DNA of 64,000 nucleotides, from contig NC_020520.1 in assembly GCF_000348785.1 (NCBI RefSeq), positions 4,030,001-4,094,000 on the forward strand. Reading direction: 5' to 3'. Every line of letters starts with the position of its first letter. Within the stretch, counting starts at the first letter, position 1. The notes under the pieces were generated by a model that searched no databases, was not told the DNA's origin, and was given only the letters and a program-made list of their open reading frames with translations. Source of the DNA: Ilumatobacter coccineus YM16-304 (GTDB lineage: Bacteria > Actinomycetota > Acidimicrobiia > Acidimicrobiales > Ilumatobacteraceae). Shown here piece after piece: positions 18,776 to 27,525 of this stretch. A program made the position numbers and the translations under genes.

Positions 18776-20107
18776 ATGGGCGCACGGAACAGGTCGACCG
18801 GCGCGGTGGCACTCGCCGTCGTGAGCATCGGCCTCGCCGCAGCCTGCGGGTCGGGTTCCGATGACGGCGCCGGCGCCACGGCCACAGGGCTGAGCACCAC
18901 CGCCGCTCCAGCCCCGACCGTCGCAACGCCCACCGCCGGGCCGAGCACGAGTTCGCCATCGACCACCGCTCACAGCACGACCACGCTCAGCACTGTCACG
19001 CCAACCACGGTCACGACCACCACGGTCGCGCCCAGCGTCACGACCAGCCCGATCACCTCGACCACGATGCCGGCCCCGCCCGTCTCGGTTCCGGGATCCT
19101 GCGTGGACTCGCTGACCACGCGTGAGCAGGCGGCGCTGCTCGTGTGGCCGTCGGTGTACAGCTCGTCGTGGGCCGACGCGCAACGCATCGTCACCGACAC
19201 CGGCATCGGCGGCGTGCTGCTGATGCGTCCCGACGGTTGGACGTCCGACGAACTCACGCAACGACTCGCGTCGCTCGAGGACGCCAGCCGCCACGGGCTC
19301 ATCGTCGCGACCGACGAAGAAGGGGGCGACGTTCAACGACTCCGGCTCGTCGGCGAGCTCCCGTCGCAACGGCAGGTGTCGACCTCGATGCTGCCCGCCG
19401 AGGCTGCCGATCTGATCGCGGAGCACGCGGCGGCCGTGCGTGCCACCGGCGTCGACATGGTGCTCGGTCCGGTGGTCGACGTCGAGCCCAACGCCGGCGA
19501 GGTCCCGCTCCAACCGTCGCGCTTCTTCGTCGGCGAGCCAGCGGCCGTGTCGGCCTACGCAGCGGCGTACATCGACGGCTGGGCGGCGGCTGATCTGCTC
19601 GCAGTCGTCAAACACTTCCCCGGACACGGCGCAGCATCGGGCGACACGCACATCACGGCTGGTGTGACGCCGTCGTTCGCCGACATCGAGCGCTGGGATC
19701 TTCAGCCGTACCGCGATCTCGTCGGCCGTGTGGCGACGCACGATCTGGCGGTGATGATCGGACACCTGACCGTGCCGGGCCTCACCAACGGCGTGCCCGC
19801 CACGCGGAGTCCGGAAGCCATCGACCATCTGCGCAACGAGATGGGCTACGGCGATGCACTGCTGATCACCGACGCACTGGGCATGAACGCCGTCGGCCTC
19901 GCCGAGCCGGAGGCGTCAGTTCTCGCCGTGGCGGCCGGCATCGACATCGTCATCTTCACCCAGACCTCGCAGACCAGTGCCGTCATCGATGCGCTGGTCG
20001 CCGCGGTCGCCGACGGTCGGATCGCCGCCGACCGAATCGAAGCGTCAGCAGCAAAGGTGATGCGCCTCCTCGAACGCGACGGCCACACCTGCAACCGCCC
20101 CACCTGA
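18776..20107 (+). CDS. Glycoside hydrolase family 3 lipoprotein (beta-N-acetylglucosaminidase-like)
   Basis: 443 residues. There is a lipoprotein signal with lipid-attachment Cys at ~24 (IGLAAACGSG), followed by a Thr/Ser-rich tether of ~75 residues and a GH3 N-terminal barrel. Motifs seen: ATDEEGGDVQRL near 178-190, KHFPGHGAASGDTHI near 280-294 (the NagZ-type flexible loop with catalytic His) and ITDALGM near 362, whose Asp is the expected nucleophile. NagZ-like enzymes release N-acetylglucosamine from peptidoglycan fragments. Being an exported lipoprotein it would act outside the cell on wall turnover products. The single-domain form lacks the C-terminal domain of plant-type GH3. Confidence 0.88.
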   Translation: MGARNRSTGAVALAVVSIGLAAACGSGSDDGAGATATGLSTTAAPAPTVATPTAGPSTSSPSTTAHSTTTLSTVTPTTVTTTTVAPSVTTSPITSTTMPAPPVSVPGSCVDSLTTREQAALLVWPSVYSSSWADAQRIVTDTGIGGVLLMRPDGWTSDELTQRLASLEDASRHGLIVATDEEGGDVQRLRLVGELPSQRQVSTSMLPAEAADLIAEHAAAVRATGVDMVLGPVVDVEPNAGEVPLQPSRFFVGEPAAVSAYAAAYIDGWAAADLLAVVKHFPGHGAASGDTHITAGVTPSFADIERWDLQPYRDLVGRVATHDLAVMIGHLTVPGLTNGVPATRSPEAIDHLRNEMGYGDALLITDALGMNAVGLAEPEASVLAVAAGIDIVIFTQTSQTSAVIDALVAAVADGRIAADRIEASAAKVMRLLERDGHTCNRPT

Positions 20108-20117
20108 ACCCCCACAC

Positions 20118-20297
20118 GACCACAACGAGCCTGGCCAAAAATCACCCCCACGCGACGACATCTGGCCTGGGCAGAAATCACCCTCACGCGTACACATCGA
20201 GCCTGGGCAGAAATCACCCCCACGCGACCACATCGAGCCTGGGCACATATCACCCTCACGCGACCACATTGAGCCTGGGCAGAAATCACCCTCGGGG
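20118..20297. repeat. Array of five tandem 36-bp units (locus 1)
   Basis: Units begin at 20118, 20154, 20190, 20226 and 20262. The shared form is GACCACAT, a four-base variable part, CCTGG(C/G)CA(G/A)AAATCACCC, CCACGC. The array lies between converging genes (stops at 20107 and 20315). The same unit, in seven copies, is found at 46585-46836. Units are directly adjacent with no spacers, so this is not CRISPR. Confidence 0.85.
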
Positions 20298-20314
20298 TGA
20301 GTTGCCGCTGGTGG

Positions 20315-21244
20315 TCAGACGCTGCGGATGGCGTCGGCGAGAGCGTCGAGGTGATCGAGGTCGGCGAGGTCGAGGATCTGGAGATGGAAACGCTCGGCTC
20401 CGGCATCACGCCACGCGGCGAGTGTTGCCCGCACCTCGTCGGGCGAGCCAGCAGCGCCGTTCTCGCGCAGATCGTCGGGCTCGCGTCCGATCGCCGCAGC
20501 CCGCCGGGCGAACTCGGCGTCGTCGCCCACACAGGCAACGAGCGCCGCCGAGAACGTCATCGTGGCGGGGTCGCGATCGATCTCACGGCAGGCGTCGCGC
20601 ACCCGCTCGCACTGTTCGGTGAAGAAGCTGATCGGCACGAACGGGGTGTTGAACTCGGTCGCGTGCTTCGCCGCGAGGCGCGGGGTGCGCTTCGGTCCAC
20701 CACCGCCGACGATGATCGGCATCGGTGACTGGACCGGCTTGGTCAGCGCCGGCGAATCGGTCACCTGATAGATCGCACCGTCGTAGCTGAACGTCTCCCC
20801 GACCGGCGTGTTCCACAGCCCGGTGATCACGTCGAACTGCTCCTCGAGACGGTCGAAGCGCTCCCCCAACTCCGGGAACGGGATGCCGTACGCCTCGTGC
20901 TCCTCGGTGAACCACCCGGCACCGAACCCGAAATCGACGCGCCCGCCCGACATCTGGTCGACCTGGGCGACGCTGATCGCGAACGGGCCCGGATGGCGGA
21001 ACGTCGCCGACGACACGAGCGTCCCGAGGCGAATCGTCGAGGTGTCGCGAGCGAGACCGGCGAGCGTGATCCAGGCGTCGGTCGGCCCGGGCAGACCGTC
21101 ACCACCACCCATCGCGAGGTAGTGGTCGGAACGGAAGAAGGCCCCGAAACCGAGCGATTCGGCCCGGAGCGCCACCGCCAGCAGGTCGTCGTAGCTCGCC
21201 CCCTGCTGTGGTTCGGTGAAGATCGTGCAGTCAGCCAGTTCCAT
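20315..21244 (-). CDS. LLM-class, F420-dependent-type oxidoreductase
   Basis: 309 residues from the ATG at 21244; the longer frame upstream is Arg/Cys-rich and not plausible. It is a TIM-barrel luciferase-like monooxygenase-family protein: ELADCTIFTEPQQGASYDDL, AESLGFGAFFRSDHY near 30-45, GTLVSSATFRHPGPFAISVAQVD split over ~75-98, and GGRVDFGFGAGWF near 105. It ends with LAAWRDAGAERFHLQILD. This subfamily in actinobacteria usually uses coenzyme F420 to reduce or oxidise small carbonyl or alcohol substrates. The substrate is unknown. It converges on the GH3 gene across the 36-bp repeat array. Confidence 0.85.
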   Translation of the reverse strand: MELADCTIFTEPQQGASYDDLLAVALRAESLGFGAFFRSDHYLAMGGGDGLPGPTDAWITLAGLARDTSTIRLGTLVSSATFRHPGPFAISVAQVDQMSGGRVDFGFGAGWFTEEHEAYGIPFPELGERFDRLEEQFDVITGLWNTPVGETFSYDGAIYQVTDSPALTKPVQSPMPIIVGGGGPKRTPRLAAKHATEFNTPFVPISFFTEQCERVRDACREIDRDPATMTFSAALVACVGDDAEFARRAAAIGREPDDLRENGAAGSPDEVRATLAAWRDAGAERFHLQILDLADLDHLDALADAIRSV

Positions 21245-21413
21245 CCGTCCGATCGTACGGAGCGGGCAGCGCTGCGCAAAGCACGACCGGCACCGGCCGC
21301 ACACCGCACGCCGGCCTCGGTGCGCACGCGAACGGGACGCACGCCCGACGACGTCGGCGGGCGCGCCATTCTCGGGGCATCGAGCGAAACGGCTCAACTA
21401 GGTTCTGCGCGCG

Positions 21414-23648
21414 ATGCCACGTTGGTCCGAACGACTCCTCGTGGTCGGCCACGGAGGCACCGGCCGAACCACGCACGCCCGAACGTGGGCAGACGACGCC
21501 GTCCGCCACGTCGACGGGCCGGTTGCGTGGATCCGCGGCTCGTTCGAGCACTACGCCGATCCCACGTCGGCGGCGAGCGAACGGTCTCGCAGCGAGGCGC
21601 TCTCCACGATCGAGCACGCCGTCGCGCTCGCCGTCGACGACGCACACTGGCTGCACGACGACGTCGTCGATGCGCTGGTGTCGCGATCGGCCGATGCGGC
21701 GGTGTGCGCGGCACTCGCACCATGGCCCGACAGCTCCCCGCTACAACGGCTCGCCAGCGCGCTGACCGCTCGTGACCCGGCCGTCCACCTCGGCCCGATG
21801 AACACCGACGAGGTCGCCGACGTGCAGCGCGATGGCCCGGTCACCGACGTTCCGACCGACGCACTCCTGCGGTTCACCAGCGGCTCCCCCGCGCTGACCC
21901 GGCTCTGCGTCGATCATCAGTGGTCGGGTGACTCCGACGACGTACCGGCCGCCGTGGTCGACGCCGTGGTCCGGCTCGCCCGCCAATCGGGCCACGACGT
22001 CGTGCAACTGCTCCAGTTGATGGCACTCGGCCTCCGCCTGGACGACGCCGTCGCCGCCGTGCTGCCCCTGCGCGACGACGCCGAGCGTCGGCTCCGCGCG
22101 AGCGGCTTGGTCGCCGACGATCGCCCGCTCGGCGTGGTCACGACCGCGTTGCGTCATGACCTCACGCGCACCGACCGGCAAGCGCTCGGCGCGCTGGTCG
22201 CCGACGCGGGCGTCGCAGCGTCGGCCGACGTCCGAGCGCAGATCGACCTCACCAGTACCGATGTCGCCCGCCGGGCCGCCGCCGCGTTCCGCCTCGGGCA
22301 CCCCGATGCCGAGCGGCTCGTCGTCAGCGCGCTGGCGACGTCTCGCGATGCCGAGGTCACCGAGCTCCGATTCGGCATCGACATGCGCTCGATGCGATGG
22401 AGCGAGGCTGCGGCAACCGACAACAGCGGGTTCGCAGCGCTCGCCCGAGCGTTCGCCGCTGACATCGACGACGTGCGCGAGCATCCGGCCGATCGAGACA
22501 TCGCCGACCAGCTCCGCGTGATGATGCTCGAACACGCCCGTGGTGCATCGGACGTGGCCATGGCGATCGGGGCCGACGCCGTGGAACGGGCGCATGCACT
22601 CGATTTCGCTCAACCGCTCGGCTGGTCGCCGGCAGCGGTCGGGGCGTTGGTCGCACTCGGCGCCGGCGATGCACGCACGGCCCGATCGTGGGCGTTGCAC
22701 GCGATCGACACCAACGCGTCAGGCGACGGTGAGCAACGCTGCCACCGGTTGATCGCAGCGCTCGCCGGCATCGCCCTGAACGAGTTCTCCGAGGCGCTCG
22801 ACCTCGTCCGACACGGTGCCGATCTCGACTGGGCACTGCGCGACCGTTTCCTCCTCGCCGCCATCGACGCCTCGATCGCTCGCCGCTCGGGGGACACCGC
22901 TCGTCTGCGTAGTGCGTGGCAACAGTGCGAGCCGCTACTCGTCGGCCAGCCGGTGTCGTGGGTGCTCGCCGACCCGCTCCTCGAGGTCTTGTGCGCCGGG
23001 GCGCGACTGGGCGATCTGCGTCGCGTCGACCCTGCGGCCGAGCGCCTCGTCGAACAACTGCGGCAGCTTCCCGCCGACGGGCCGGGCGCTGCGACGTCGT
23101 GCTGGTTGCGTCTGCACCTCGCGATCGCCACCGACGACTGGACCGCGGTGGCTGAACATGCCGGCGAGCTCGCCGCGCTGCGGGACGGCGATCGGCGAAG
23201 TACGGCACGCATCGCCGCCGGGCGAGCGTGGGGACAGATCGCCACCGTGCGCGCCAGCGAGGGTGATGGCGCGGGGATCGATCTCGCGGCCGTCGACGAC
23301 GCCGTCGATCGGTTGGTGGCCGTCGACGACGCGTGGGAGGCATCGCGACTGCTCGGCCAAGCGGCACTCGATCACGGCGACGCGGCCGTCGCCCGTGGCC
23401 TGCTCGAACGGGCCCGCAATCTCGTCACCGATCCCGTCGAGACCGCCGACGGCCTGATCGCCGCCGGTCTGTCGGAGCGGGAGGCAGATGTCGCCCGCCT
23501 CGTCGCCGACGGGCGCACCTACAAAGACATCGGTGCACAACTGTTCATCTCGGCCAAGACCGTCGAGCATCACGTGGCTCGGATCCGCCAGCGTCTGGGT
23601 GCCGGCACACGAGCCGAGATGCTGGCCACCATTCGCGAGATGACCTGA
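21414..23648 (+). CDS. IniR-like ATP-binding LuxR-family regulator
   Basis: 744 residues. An N-terminal STAND-type ATPase has a P-loop reading GHGGTGRTT near residues 12-20, where the usual Lys is Arg, and a Walker B-like ALAVDDAHWL near 72-81. A long helical middle follows. A LuxR helix-turn-helix occupies the last ~65 residues (LSEREADVARLVADG; YKDIGAQLFISAKTVEHHV). It lies just upstream of, and in the same direction as, an iniB-like gene and iniA/iniC-like dynamin genes. In Mycobacterium tuberculosis the iniBAC operon is preceded by the large regulator IniR, so this is probably its counterpart. Candidate operators are seen at 23714-23731 and 29830-29848. Confidence 0.8.
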   Translation: MPRWSERLLVVGHGGTGRTTHARTWADDAVRHVDGPVAWIRGSFEHYADPTSAASERSRSEALSTIEHAVALAVDDAHWLHDDVVDALVSRSADAAVCAALAPWPDSSPLQRLASALTARDPAVHLGPMNTDEVADVQRDGPVTDVPTDALLRFTSGSPALTRLCVDHQWSGDSDDVPAAVVDAVVRLARQSGHDVVQLLQLMALGLRLDDAVAAVLPLRDDAERRLRASGLVADDRPLGVVTTALRHDLTRTDRQALGALVADAGVAASADVRAQIDLTSTDVARRAAAAFRLGHPDAERLVVSALATSRDAEVTELRFGIDMRSMRWSEAAATDNSGFAALARAFAADIDDVREHPADRDIADQLRVMMLEHARGASDVAMAIGADAVERAHALDFAQPLGWSPAAVGALVALGAGDARTARSWALHAIDTNASGDGEQRCHRLIAALAGIALNEFSEALDLVRHGADLDWALRDRFLLAAIDASIARRSGDTARLRSAWQQCEPLLVGQPVSWVLADPLLEVLCAGARLGDLRRVDPAAERLVEQLRQLPADGPGAATSCWLRLHLAIATDDWTAVAEHAGELAALRDGDRRSTARIAAGRAWGQIATVRASEGDGAGIDLAAVDDAVDRLVAVDDAWEASRLLGQAALDHGDAAVARGLLERARNLVTDPVETADGLIAAGLSEREADVARLVADGRTYKDIGAQLFISAKTVEHHVARIRQRLGAGTRAEMLATIREMT

Positions 23649-23713
23649 TGTTCCGGGGCGGTCGGCATCGATTGAGTGAGCCTTGAGCGCCTCCGTTCAT
23701 CATCCCCTAGTCG

Positions 23714-23731
23714 CCCCCATCGAGATGGGGG
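23714..23731. promoter_or_regulatory. Candidate operator upstream of the iniB-like gene
   Basis: A perfect 8-bp inverted repeat, CCCCCATC GA GATGGGGG, lies 112 bases before the iniB-like start in a 195-base gap. A related sequence, AATGGGG GACAT CCCCATT, is at 29830-29848, in front of the Hsp70 gene. Sharing of the ATGGGG/CCCCAT half site suggests a common regulator, most simply the adjacent IniR-like protein. An alternative reading is the terminator of the regulator gene. Confidence 0.45.
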
Positions 23732-23843
23732 ATTGCACCGACGCCCCGTTGACGGGCGGTCTTCATACTGGGTCTCAGTCCGGTCGAGGCCGGCAGAACA
23801 AGAACCACACCACGAACATCACCACCACTCACAGGAGCGAACA

Positions 23844-25451
23844 ATGAGCAAGATCGACATCCAAGAACAGCTGTGCAACGTCCTCACCGGCCTCTTCCGG
23901 GATCCGCAGGAGGCACGCCAGTACGCCGACGACCCGCAGCGGTACCTCGGCGAGAAGATGGGCCACGACGCCGACTACGCCCAGGTCGACATGAAGCACG
24001 TCGTCGACTACTCGGTCGCCCAGGCCGAGGTCGCACCGCACGTCGCCGATGCGATGTACCAGCCGGCCCCAACGATCCGGGTTCCGTACCCGAAGGAGGA
24101 GCGAATCGCCGAGCAGAACGACGGCTACAAGGTCGACGAGTACAAGGCCGACGAGTACAAGGCCGACGAGTACGACGGCGATCCGAAGATCGACCGGCCG
24201 GTGCAGGACGCCCACGACCGCCCGCCGGTTCGCGACGATCACGAGCCGCCCATGGATCGTGACCCGGTCCCTCCGAAGGAGCAGCCGAAGTACGAGACCG
24301 AGTACCCGAAGGAGGTGGAGGTCGAGAAGGTCGACGAGTACTACAAGGCCACACCGAAGGAAGGCGCCACGCCGGCCGAGGAGTACGCCCCCGACAAGTG
24401 GACGCCCGACTGCGAGATCACCGAGGAGTGCGTCACCTACAGCATCAGCAACTGCGTGACCGAGGTCTACAAGGACCAGCCGGAGATCGCCGACCGCCTC
24501 TGCGAGACCCGTGACTACGCCGACCCGTACCCCCGACTGTGCCCGGAGGACGACTACTCCGACCTGATCACCGAGATCAAGCCGATGTACGAGCCGGTCG
24601 ACGCCGACCCGATGAAGGACCGCTACGAGGAAGCTCACAAGGACGAGTACGAAGACGCCGGCAAGGACTACGACGGGACCTACAAAGAAGTCGACCCGAT
24701 GGACGACCACAAGCAGGACCCCAAGTACGACGAGCACGACCCCAAGTACGACCAGAAAGACGAGCACGTCGAGAAGGACGAGTACGTCGAGAAGGACCAG
24801 TACGAGGACGCCGACAAGGACTACGACGGCACCTACCGAGAGGTCGACCCCATGGACGACCACAAGCAGGACCCCAAGTACGACGAGCACGACCCCAAGT
24901 ACGACCAGAAAGACGAGCACGACCAGAAGGACGAGTACGTCGAGAAGGACCAGTACGAAGACGCCGACAAGGACTACGACGGGACCTACAAAGAGGTCGA
25001 CCCCATGGATGACCACAAGCAGGACCCCAAGTACGACGAGCACGACCCCAAGTACGACCAGAAGGACGAGTACGTCGAGAAGGACAAGTACGACCAGAAG
25101 GACGAATACGTCGAGAAGGACGAGTACGTCGACAACGACTACGGCAACGGCCATCAGCCCGACCCGGTGCACGCCGACGCCGCCAAGTACAACGAGCCCG
25201 ACGCTCACGACGAGATGAAGGCCGACGATCACTACGGCGAAGGCGACCAGATGAAGGTCGAGATGGAGCCGGCCGTCGAGATGGCCCCTCCCGCCGAGAT
25301 GGCGTACGAGGAGGCTCAGCCCGAGCCGATGGCGTACGAGGCACCGCCTGAAGAGGTCGTCACCTACGACGAGCCGGCGCCGATGGTCGAGCACGCCGAG
25401 GTGCCCGTCCCGGTCGACGAGGCCCCGATGGACGACATGATCGAGGACTGA
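23844..25451 (+). CDS. IniB-like acidic repeat protein
   Basis: 535 residues from the ATG at 23844, with AGGAG 7 bases upstream. The N-terminal ~60 residues (NVLTGLFRDPQEARQYADDP) match the short IniB N-terminal domain, whose hallmark is LFRDPxxAxxFxxDP. The rest is extremely rich in Asp, Glu, Lys and Tyr. It includes DEYKA repeats near residue 100, a Cys-containing segment near 190-235, and three 51-residue repeats (24657-25115) built on KDYDGTY.EVDPMDDHKQDP. The C-terminal ~70 residues are Pro/Glu/Met-rich. There is no signal peptide or membrane segment. Its role is unknown; mycobacterial IniB is a glycine-rich protein induced by cell-wall inhibitors. It precedes two dynamin-like genes. Confidence 0.75.
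   Translation: MSKIDIQEQLCNVLTGLFRDPQEARQYADDPQRYLGEKMGHDADYAQVDMKHVVDYSVAQAEVAPHVADAMYQPAPTIRVPYPKEERIAEQNDGYKVDEYKADEYKADEYDGDPKIDRPVQDAHDRPPVRDDHEPPMDRDPVPPKEQPKYETEYPKEVEVEKVDEYYKATPKEGATPAEEYAPDKWTPDCEITEECVTYSISNCVTEVYKDQPEIADRLCETRDYADPYPRLCPEDDYSDLITEIKPMYEPVDADPMKDRYEEAHKDEYEDAGKDYDGTYKEVDPMDDHKQDPKYDEHDPKYDQKDEHVEKDEYVEKDQYEDADKDYDGTYREVDPMDDHKQDPKYDEHDPKYDQKDEHDQKDEYVEKDQYEDADKDYDGTYKEVDPMDDHKQDPKYDEHDPKYDQKDEYVEKDKYDQKDEYVEKDEYVDNDYGNGHQPDPVHADAAKYNEPDAHDEMKADDHYGEGDQMKVEMEPAVEMAPPAEMAYEEAQPEPMAYEAPPEEVVTYDEPAPMVEHAEVPVPVDEAPMDDMIED
24657..25115 (+). repeat. Three 153-bp in-frame coding repeats
   Basis: Copies start at 24657, 24810 and 24963. Each encodes 51 residues rich in Asp, Lys, Tyr and His. 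They are nearly identical at DNA level, indicating recent duplication and probable length variation between strains. Confidence 0.85.
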
Positions 25452-25506
25452 ACGCCTCGATGACGGACCGGAGTCGACGGGCCGAACGCCCGCCGAGTCG
25501 ACGTCA

Positions 25507-25537
25507 GGAACACCCCGGGATCTCCCCGGGGTGTTCC
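25507..25537 (+). terminator. Strong hairpin after the iniB-like gene
   Basis: GGAACACCCCGGG (25507-25519) pairs perfectly with CCCGGGGTGTTCC (25525-25537) around an ATCTC loop, 56 bases past the iniB-like stop and 122 bases before the iniA-like start. It could be a partial terminator that makes the acidic protein more abundant than the dynamins. Confidence 0.65.
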
Positions 25538-25659
25538 CCGCGTGTCGACCGAGTCGACGCCGGCGCCGTATCGAGCAGGCCTGAACCTCGCTCGCGCAGA
25601 TGCCTAGTCTGCTCCGAAGCACCCGAACCCCGCCGATCCAGCAACGACACGAGCACCAG

Positions 25660-27525
25660 ATGAACGAATCGACATCCAGCAACACGGCGAGCGATGCAGC
25701 CATCGCTGCGCTCGATCAAGGGGTCATGGCGTCGGAGGCGTACGGGCGTGACGATCTCGCCGCTCGCTTGAAGGAGACCCGCCGCAAGCTGGTCGAGCCC
25801 ACCGTCAACGTGGTCGTCGTCGGCGAGTTCAAGCAGGGCAAGAGTTCGTTCATCAACGCCTTGCTCAATTCGATGGTCTGCCCGGTCGACGACGACATCG
25901 CAACGGCCGTGCCCACGTCGGTCCGCTTCGGCGACGAGCGCGCTGCGTGGGCGCTCACCCAAGCAGCCGACGCGACCCGCTCCGACGACGAGCCACCGCC
26001 GATCGATCGCCAGCCGATCGACTTCGACAGGATCGCCGACTTCGCGACCGAGCGAGCGAGCGATCCGACGGTCGTCGTCAAAGGCGTCGACGTCCAACTG
26101 CCGCGCAAGTTGCTCGCCGATGGTCTGGTCCTGGTCGACACGCCGGGTGTCGGTGGGCTCGGTTCGGCGCATGCGGCGGCAGCTCTCGGCGCGCTGTCGG
26201 TCGCCGACGCGACGATCTTCCTCAGCGACGCGTCGCAGGAGTACACACGAGCCGAGATGGACTTCCTCGAGCAGGCGCTCGAGATGTGTCCCACGGTGTT
26301 GTGCGTCATGACGAAGACCGACTTCTACCCGGCATGGCGACGGGTGCTCGAGCTCAACAAGGGGCACCTTCGACGGGCTGGGCACGACCTCGCGATTCTG
26401 CCGGTGTCGTCCACCCTCCGGGTCGAGGCGATCCGCCGCGACGACCGCGAACTCAACGAAGAGTCGGGCTTTCCGGCGGTGATCTCGGCACTCGTCGACG
26501 ACGTCGTCGGCGGTGCCAGCGATCGCGAGCAACGAGCCGCTCGCAGCGACCTGCTCGCGGTGACCAATCAACTGAGCTCACAGTTCGAAGCCGAACTCGC
26601 AGCGCTGCAGGACCCGGCAGCGCAAGCGGAGCTGACCCGACAGCTGCAAGAAGCGAAGAACCAGTCGGAGCAGCTTCGCGGCCAAGCCGCCCGGTGGAGC
26701 ACCACCTTGAACGACGGCGTGGCCGACCTCACGAGCGATGTCGATCACGACTTCCGTCAGCGCGTTCGCAACGTGCTCGCCGAGGCCGACGCGTCGATCG
26801 AGCACACCGATCCGCTCGAGATGTGGGCCGAGTTCGAGCCCTGGTTGAGCAATCGCATGTCGTTCGAGGTCGTCGGCAACTATCGATTCCTCACCGATCG
26901 GTCGCTCGAGTTGAGCCGCGCCGTCGCCGAGCACTTCGCGTTCGCCGGCGGCGACGTGCTCCACCAACTCGACATCCAGAATCCGGTGTCGGCGCTCGGA
27001 CGTGTCGCGACCGACACGAGCCTCGAGGCAGAGGAGTCGTCGCACGCCGCCAAGGGCATGACGATGCTGCGCGGTTCGTACACCGGTGTCTTGATGTTCA
27101 CGATGATCGGCGGCATGGTCGGCATTCCGCTCGGTCCGGTTGCCGTCGGCATCGGTCTCGCCATGGGCCGCAAGGGCTTGAAGGACGAGAAGGAGCGCCA
27201 GCAGACGCAGCGCAAGGCGCAGGCGAAGAACCTGGTGCGCCGTTACAGCGACGAGGTGTCGTTCCAGGTCAACAAAGACAGCCGTGACACGCTGCGCCGA
27301 ACGCAACGCCAGATCCGCGACTTCTACTCGGCCCGAGCCGAGGAGTTGCACCGCTCCACGACCGAAGCGCTCACCGCGGCGAACCAGGCCGCCGCAACCG
27401 ACGAGCGCGAACGGGCGGCCCGCATCCGCGACGTGACCGCCGAGCTCGAACGACTCGGGCGATTGCGTGACCGAGTCGAAGCGCTGTCGAGTCCCGGCGC
27501 CGACACGAAGGGGGCGAACGCATGA
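25660..27525 (+). CDS. iniA: IniA-like dynamin-family GTPase
   Basis: 621 residues from the ATG at 25660 (MNESTSS). The GTPase domain has the P-loop GEFKQGKSS near residues 55-63, G3 DTPGVGG near 159 and G4 TKTD near 217. Helical stalk regions follow, with a hydrophobic stretch near 480-515 (MFTMIGGMVGIPLGPVAVGIG) that could be the membrane-inserting paddle. The long C-terminal coiled helix is rich in Arg and Glu (RRTQRQIRDFYSARAEELHR). This matches mycobacterial IniA, a bacterial dynamin-like protein that remodels or fissions membrane. It overlaps the next dynamin gene by 4 bases (ATGA), so the two are co-translated and probably work as a pair. Confidence 0.85.
   Translation: MNESTSSNTASDAAIAALDQGVMASEAYGRDDLAARLKETRRKLVEPTVNVVVVGEFKQGKSSFINALLNSMVCPVDDDIATAVPTSVRFGDERAAWALTQAADATRSDDEPPPIDRQPIDFDRIADFATERASDPTVVVKGVDVQLPRKLLADGLVLVDTPGVGGLGSAHAAAALGALSVADATIFLSDASQEYTRAEMDFLEQALEMCPTVLCVMTKTDFYPAWRRVLELNKGHLRRAGHDLAILPVSSTLRVEAIRRDDRELNEESGFPAVISALVDDVVGGASDREQRAARSDLLAVTNQLSSQFEAELAALQDPAAQAELTRQLQEAKNQSEQLRGQAARWSTTLNDGVADLTSDVDHDFRQRVRNVLAEADASIEHTDPLEMWAEFEPWLSNRMSFEVVGNYRFLTDRSLELSRAVAEHFAFAGGDVLHQLDIQNPVSALGRVATDTSLEAEESSHAAKGMTMLRGSYTGVLMFTMIGGMVGIPLGPVAVGIGLAMGRKGLKDEKERQQTQRKAQAKNLVRRYSDEVSFQVNKDSRDTLRRTQRQIRDFYSARAEELHRSTTEALTAANQAAATDERERAARIRDVTAELERLGRLRDRVEALSSPGADTKGANA

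Noticed and set aside
23829-25703. Long minus-strand frame opposite the IniB-like gene
   Set aside because: It is the mirror of a strongly biased repeat sequence (Val/Leu-rich shadow of Asp/Lys/Tyr codons) and matches no family.
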